This document shows, piece after piece, positions 58,582-64,000 of a stretch of DNA of 64,000 nucleotides (positions are counted from its first letter, which is position 1; the number at the start of each line of letters is the position of its first letter). This DNA is from Flammulina velutipes (Eukaryota; Basidiomycota; Agaricomycetes; Agaricales; Physalacriaceae). The notes under the pieces were generated by a model. The model made no database searches, was not told the origin of the DNA, and worked only from the letters and a program-made list of their open reading frames with translations. Where the stretch lies: assembly GCA_011800155.1 (NCBI GenBank), contig CM022368.1:2728001-2792000 (forward strand). The letters are read 5' to 3'. The translations under genes and the position numbers were made by a program.

Positions 58582-58954
58582 CTGTACTCGCATGAATGTA
58601 AGCTACGGACCCGGGTGCGTAACGCACCGCATGCTGGATACCGACCTTGCGTTACGCGTTATGCCCATCTCAACTTGGATACCAACTATTGTCTGCTGGC
58701 GACCTCCAGCTGTCGCAGCATCGATAGAAGACCGGGAGACAATGGAATAGAATCAGACAAATATACATACATTAATGAACAGTATTCTCGTTGACAAGTG
58801 CTTATTTTCAAGTTATCTATACTTGCGCCACACTTCTCTGTAACGCACTCTACATTAGATACGACCTCTGCGTTACGCGTTACGACCCCGCCACATAGGA
58901 TACGTAACGAGGGCTGCGTTATGCGTTACGTATCTTACATTCATGCGAGTACAG
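58582..58954. mobile_element. 373-bp TIR element (MITE), TA-flanked
   Basis: The ends are perfect 21-bp inverted repeats (58582-58602 and 58934-58954, starting CTGTACTCGCATGAATGTAA). They extend to 26 of 27 matching positions inward. TA lies immediately outside both ends (58580-58581, 58955-58956), as in Tc1/mariner-type insertions. There is no coding capacity. Inside are three copies of the motif TGCGTTACGCGTTATG with minor variants (58648, 58869, 58915) and a 15-bp palindrome (58614-58628, GGTGCGTAACGCACC). The size, TIR and TA flanks fit a non-autonomous miniature element. Confidence 0.8.
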
Positions 58955-58956
58955 TA

Positions 58957-59759
58957 CCTATTATCAGGCTCCATAAAAGATTGACCGATATTTTGGACAA
59001 TAGACTCATCTTTTGAAGCATTGTGGCGCACCAGTGGCGGCCTACGCACGTGAAAAAAAGACTTGGTATATAGCGCCACAGTGGCTATCCACTCTAAACT
59101 GAAGGCGGGTCAATCTCGAGAGCCATGGAGACGTGGCGTAATTGTTTAGATGAGGATCAGAACCCCGGTAGAATGTCGGGCCGTTCGGAGTCGATGATTG
59201 TGGCGTCATACCTTCCTTGTTCTCTCGCCACGATGAAGAAAATGCTATTCGATGATTCTCCATGGGCTCGCTCTTCGTTCACATATCTTCTGATGACTAT
59301 GTTCTGTTCTCCTCTTTCAACGCGGTGCTCTACGAATTAGAGGATCTCTCAGCGGGCCGACTATTGCTACAGCGACTCATGTGGGTTGCTCATGCGTTCA
59401 GAAACACCTGCACAACATAACAAAGAGGCTTCGGACCGCCAGAAGCTTCCGCTAGCTGTCCTGGGTCATCTGATTATGACCATCGTGCCAATGACCGCGC
59501 GCACTTTGCGGATAGAAGAGGATTTAGCTCACATTTGAGCAAGATGGTGATATTTATGAGGTACGTAGGACACCGTGTTGCCCGGGAAAACCAGTCATCC
59601 CTCTACGCGTGTGTTCTCTGGGGACATTCGCTCGCCCTCAATGACCAACGGATAATTGGAAGTAGGGACGCAATGTGGTTCTTCGGGAAATCATTGGGTA
59701 TAAAGCGCAAGATGGATGGTGTATAGCTCGTAACCTCTACCAGTCCAAATCCCCCGAAT
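58957..59759. other. intergenic region, possible gene remnant
   Basis: I see no supported gene. A 52-residue ORF (59262-59420) reads MGSLFVHISSDDYVLFSSFN... and its composition looks protein-like, but it matches no family I know and has no evident upstream exons. The right end holds the promoter of the acetylesterase. Confidence 0.4.
59699..59704 (+). promoter_or_regulatory. TATA box of the acetylesterase gene
   Basis: TATAAA lies 55-60 bp before the ATG at 59760, in a context (GGGTATAAAGC) like fungal core promoters. Inferred from motif and spacing. Confidence 0.5.
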
Positions 59760-60624
59760 ATGCGTACATTCTCCCTTGGCTTCCTGAGCGCCCTAGTGGC
59801 CAGCATCGACGCTGTTGTCTATGCCGCTCCCACTGTCTACCTGGCCGGTGATTCGACTATGGCTGCCACAGGCGCGAATGACGGGAGTACAGCCGGTAAG
59901 TACGTCCCTACTATCTAGCGATACCTTGAAGACTCACATACCTCAATAGGATGGGGCGCCTACATTCCCAACTACCTCACACTCACCGTCGTGAACAGGG
60001 CTATCGGGGGCCGTTCAGCGCGTAGTTTCACCAGGGAGGGACGGTTCACGTCCATCGCGAATGAGGTCAAATCCGGGGACTACGTCGTCATCGAGTTTGG
60101 CCACAACGATGGTGGTAGTTTATCTCCCACCGACAATGGCACAGACTGCGGTGTGGGTGCCGCTGGATATGACACGACCTGCACTACTGTCTACAAGTGT
60201 GTATTCATCTTGTTTGCTTCCTATGGACTACACTCATGTTCTTTTCCAAAGTGGCGTGACAGAGACCGTCCTCACGTACCAGAAGTATCTCGCTAATGCT
60301 GCAAAGACCTACATCGCCAAGGGTGCGAATGTTATCATCTCGAGTGCTACGCCCAACAACCCATGGGAGGGAGGGAGTTTCTCTTACAGCCCTAATCGTT
60401 TCGTTGGGTACGCCCAGGATGCAGCTTCCGCTTCCGGGGCAACATTCGTGGACCATGGCCTATACACGGCGTCGCTGTACAACAGACAAGGAGCGGCGGT
60501 AGTGAACGCGTACTATCCCAAGGACCATACGCACACGTCACCTGAAGGCGCGAGCACTGTTGCACGAGCGTTTGCACTGGCGTTGGAACCAACGAATTCT
60601 ACTCTAAAGAATTATCTTAAATGA
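59760..60624 (+). CDS. rhamnogalacturonan acetylesterase (CE12, SGNH hydrolase)
   Basis: This secreted esterase removes acetyl groups from the rhamnogalacturonan backbone of pectin. ATG 59760 gives a signal peptide ([20 protein letters not shown]). The catalytic Ser motif AGDSTM follows, then [22 protein letters not shown] (block III Asn) and, across an intron, the C-terminal block with [20 protein letters not shown] (Asp and His of the triad). Three exons with introns at about 59896-59950 and 60198-60251; the second joins VYN to [13 protein letters not shown]. The ORF ends STLKNYLK, stop at 60622-60624. Length of about 250 residues is typical of CE12. A pectin-decay role fits a litter or wood saprotroph. 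Confidence 0.9.
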
Positions 60625-60705
60625 GTCATAACAGGCCCGGGTGCAATCCTACTATGTATTCTATGTCTCTATTTCCAAGGAGCTGAATGATAGTGTGAAC
60701 CCTCG

Positions 60706-61611
60706 TCACTCCTCTGAGTCGTCTTCGCCAGCCACATCATCCACGCGATGACGACTGCGCCACAGTGTTAATCCTTTCTCGAAGGCATGATGATTTACAC
60801 CGTTAGGCACGAGGCAGAATGTCACACCTGTGGTCAAAATTAGCACGGTTTTATTGAATGGGAAATAACAGCTATCACCCAAAGACTCAACCTCTTTGTT
60901 CCGGTGCTCATCGTCGAAGAACAACTAGGAAGAAAATGTAACCTCCCTGAAACGCTGAATAGAATGGGCTTACCATCTCCGAGTATGGTATTCCAGTCTT
61001 CTTGTGCAACTTTTTGAAGTGTGTCAGCTTGGAGCCTGTTTAAAGTCAGTGGGTCTTTCGCAACTCCTAATGCAACGAAGCGGAAACGTACCAGGATAAA
61101 TTTCTAGCTGATCAAAGAACTCTATCGCTTTCACGGTCTGTTTCTCGTCTTTCTCTTCCTCTTTGGCTTGGAGGAGAAGTAGAGAAAGCGCTTGGCGTGC
61201 CCTAGTAGTTTAATCATTCGCGGGCGGCGCATTGACGATACTACGAAGAAGACACATACAGATCTGGAGCAGACGTCCGGGAAGCAGCGGCAATGAAGAC
61301 TTCTGCAGTACGAAGACGATGTAGGATTTGTGGCACGTCGCGATAGAAGACGATTGGAGAATCATGCCTGGAATTGAGGCGTTAGGAAATCATGAATCAC
61401 ACGTAGTAGGTGGTCAAGTTGAACTGTTACCTATCTAGAACCTCGTTTATAGTGTTCTTATTTCGGCGCAAAGGACCAGACACATGCGTATCGATCCAAA
61501 GGTCCCATAGTGTATAGCTTTGGGAGTTGTCAGCATAGAGATAGACCAAGGAAGAAAGTACAGCACAGACTCTAGGTCAAAGGCGATGAGCTTGGGAAGT
61601 CTATTTGTCAT
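60706..61611 (-). CDS. magnesium-dependent phosphatase-1 (MDP-1), HAD superfamily
   Basis: MDP-1 is a small HAD phosphatase thought to act on protein tyrosine phosphate or glycated sugars. From ATG 61611 (MTNRLPKLIAFDL) exon 1 ends inside the catalytic motif. A short intron (GTCTGT..CAAAG) joins GA to C, giving DLDYTLWDLWIDTHVSGP, the HAD motif I with both Asp residues intact. Then come HDSPIVFYRDVPQILHRLRT, AAASRTSAPDLARQALSLLL (motif II Ser), KLTHFKKLHKKTGIPYSEML (Lys of motif III), FFDDEHRNKEVESLGVTFCL (motif IV DD) and VPNGV. The tail HRVDDVAGEDDSEE is acidic. Five introns. Without the intron, motif I would read as broken. Confidence 0.88.
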
Positions 61612-61810
61612 ACTCAACTGTATATTGAACAGGAAATTCGATGGAGTGTTTGGCGAGAGCAAGCAGAAATGTAACACGTGCAGACTGATGCTCAAAATTC
61701 TGATCAATGACCACAACTTTACATGTACACTTTCCTACATTATTATCGTGCTACTCTTGCATTAAACTATATAGAGCATATACATAAGCTAATACACAGC
61801 TACATGTTCA

Positions 61811-64000
61811 TCACTCGACGTTATATACTTCGACCAGATCACTCCCAAACTGTTCCAATCCAATGATTCTAAATCTCTGTTGACTCCATTCACTAGCCTC
61901 TCCAAACTCCCTTCTCCAAGCCTTACTCAGTCCCCCCTCCCACGCATAAAGCTCCACATTCCATCCCCTCTTCAACGCCGCCCTCACACCTCCCAAAAAC
62001 CCATCTTCGTTAAACTGCCCCACATTTCCATCTCCCGTCGCCAGAACAATCGTACTCCCATGTGGTGGCGTACCATCCACCTTGTTGATTTCCTGGTGCA
62101 GCTTCAGCTGTAGCAACTCGTCCACGCCCTGTTCACGGTAGCGAATCCGGGCAGGCGGTGTACTACCCTGCGACAAACTCATGACAGTCGACGCTCCCCC
62201 GGGAGGAGACGTCGATAAACTCGCAGACCCGTTGGCACCATTCCCTCCAAGACTTCGCAAGAACGCCTGAGAGAACGATTGCCCGCCGGCTCCAGCCCCA
62301 TTACCCTGTTCGCTCTCCGTCGAAGTGCTGCCTGATATCTTCCTCGAATGGCCCTTCTTTCTTCCACCGCCCATCAGGGCGCTACCATTGCTGATGCTGC
62401 CCCCTCGTCTCCGTGGAATCTTGATTCCGTCTCCAGAACCAGTTACTGCGGAACTTCCGCTATTGCTTCTCGTGTGCCCAAGCCCCATACCCGGCCTAAC
62501 ATTCCTATCCATCCCATCGCCCATATCCGGCACACGCGCAAAGACTCGGACCTCGTAGCCCAGCAGCTCAGCGCTATACATTGGCTGATACAATGGGGAG
62601 GATGCAACAATAACGCGTTTCTGAATGGGACGACCCCGCTCAAGCAACAGCGCCAAAGCGGAGTGAGAAAGATGCCGAAGTGGTTTCTGGGGCGAGGAAT
62701 GCTGCGGGTGCTTGTATGGATGGCGCTTGAGGTAATTTAATAGTCCTATAAGGATATTGGAGCTAAAAGAGGACAAGACATTCAGAGAAAGACGAGACGG
62801 GGAGGGTTCCGACTCACTGATCTACAAATACATGGATTATTCGTTCATTTTCCGGTTGTGGAGGAGGTCCCCGTGTGTCAACAAAAACTCCCATTGCATC
62901 CTCCGCCACATCGTTCCGGCAAGGATAGTGTTTAGTCGTGAAAATCGTCTCGGTTGGATCCAGGGCTCCTAGATGTACTTCCTTCAAGAGGGGTATATCT
63001 TCGGGGAAGGCCTGGTCCAATTTCTTCATTAGTCCTTTCATTTGCTTGATGCGAATGCTGTCTTGTTCAGTGACGAAGAGTCTATTCGGGGGTACGGCAT
63101 CGTCGTGTAACCTAAGCTGAGGAGTAGACTTGGTATTTCGGAGACGTCCTGTCTTCCGACGGGGAGTCCCTGGAGTAGATTTGAAGAGGTGTTGCTCGCC
63201 ACTGCCACTGGGATTATTACTCGTGGTGCTGTATTGGTCGTAGGAAGAAGACGATTCGTCTGCGTCTTGATCCGCATCTGCATTTGGGCCAGTAGATTCA
63301 GAACGCGAGCCTTTCATTCGCCGACGCCGACGTTTGCGTCGAGATTCTATAATTTTTTCAGAATGGATGGTGTGTGGAATGGAACGCCTCACCTGATGCC
63401 GCCGCCAATGATACCAGTCGACCATTGTAATTTGGTCCAGGCGTGCGTGCGGTCAATCTCTGTCGCTCATCTGCAAGGAAGCTCAGCGCCTCCTGGAAGC
63501 CGAGCGTTGGCATGACATAGTCCTCGTCGTCGTGAACAAGGTCAAGATCGACGCCTTCAGTCTCTCTTGAGGACAGAATATCAAGGTCGTCGGATCCGTC
63601 TGCAATATAGACTGTTCTGGACTGACGGTCGCCTTCGGTGTCGGATGAGTCGTATAGCTCCTCAACGTCGTCTGACTCGTCCGATGCCTTTGCATCATGT
63701 CCGTCGTATTGGTCGGCCTCTGTTTCAGTGTCTCCGCTTTTGAGATAAGAAGCTATTGGCCTCTGAGCCCATACTGTAGAGCCACGGGGAACATCGATGT
63801 CAGAGTCGAATTCTGAAGGAAAGTGGTCGGAAGGAGTGATAGAGGATGTAAGAGAAGTGGAAGATGGTTGCTGTTGACGAATAAGGATAGGTCTCCTTGG
63901 GGGTTGTAGATACGTCCATTCTCTTAGTACTGTCGTAAATGCGCCAAGATTTGGCTGTTCTGTGGTTACAAAGTCTAGCTGTGAAAGTACAGGCAAAACG
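61811..64000 (-). CDS. NYN-domain (PIN-like) RNA-binding/RNase protein, 5' end off window
   Basis: The minus-strand gene starts beyond 64000: the frame is open at the edge, and the first residues read VLPVLSQLDFVTTEQ without an ATG. The N-terminal part has acidic/Ser stretches (TETEADQYDGHDAKASDESD) and a Lys/Arg-rich segment (RRRRMKGSRSE). The NYN domain follows: ERIIHVFVDQSNILIGLL, with a central D-x-S-N metal motif split by an intron near 62760-62815. Then come RVIVASSPLYQPMYSAELLG, a long Gly/Ser insertion, STIVLATGDGNVGQFNEDGF (second Asp pair) and RGWNVELYAWEGGLSKAWRR. It ends LVEVYNVE. NYN proteins are PIN-fold ribonucleases; the role here is unknown. About 650 residues are visible. 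Confidence 0.82.

Noticed and set aside
61447..61716. MDP-1 first exon read without splicing (broken catalytic motif)
   Set aside because: Splicing a 53-bp intron restores DLDYTLW exactly, so the motif is intact.

Overview
The window is a gene-dense stretch of nuclear DNA from a filamentous basidiomycete, most likely an Agaricomycete (mushroom-forming fungus). The evidence is the very frequent short introns (about 45-60 bp, GT..AG), the compact spacing, MYND and ankyrin/MYND proteins, a ricin-B type cytosolic lectin, a type IID (ENA-like) P-type ATPase, and protein sequences of basidiomycete flavour. Nothing suggests a bacterial, viral or organellar origin. Multi-exon genes are given as whole spans from start to stop codon; most internal splice sites were read by eye.

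Layout. 1-7.1 kb: 3' end of a PAP2 lipid phosphatase, glutamate decarboxylase, an unresolved degenerate stretch, and a large Ser-rich membrane protein of unknown function. 7.8-16.6 kb: ENA-type ATPase, PET100, L-serine/threonine dehydratase, and an Artemis/SNM1-like nuclease. 17-24.7 kb: an unknown Pro/Ser-rich protein, a MYND protein, and a cyclin divergently paired with ESCRT-III VPS2. 24.8-34.3 kb: splicing helicase PRP16 divergently paired with the WD40 ribosome-biogenesis factor IPI3, then FAD glycerol-3-phosphate dehydrogenase (GUT2). 34.4-43.4 kb: a kinase-like gene and a tandem segmental duplication of about 3.6 kb carrying two kexin-like secreted S8 peptidases. 43.7-53.6 kb: a small membrane protein, a TMEM223-like mitochondrial protein, an ankyrin/MYND gene with an in-frame stop, an Rco1-like double-PHD protein, a ricin-B lectin and an ING-type PHD protein. 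54-64 kb: an unknown gene, a second kinase-like gene, exosome RRP45 divergently paired with TRM112, a TIR element (MITE), rhamnogalacturonan acetylesterase, MDP-1 phosphatase and an NYN-domain protein running off the right edge.

The genes do not form a metabolic cluster; most are conserved housekeeping genes. The recurring themes are RNA and ribosome biology (PRP16, IPI3, RRP45, TRM112), chromatin (Rco1-like, ING) and mitochondria (PET100, GUT2, TMEM223-like). The most noteworthy structures are the tandem duplication, with predictable gene relics at its junction and kexin-like paralogues that appear to have lost acidic substrate-pocket residues; three divergent gene pairs with only 35-51 bp between start codons; a 373-bp TIR element flanked by TA; a 62-bp near-palindrome inside a coding exon; and the in-frame TGA in the ankyrin/MYND gene. 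I found no clear evidence for a wholly new multi-gene system.
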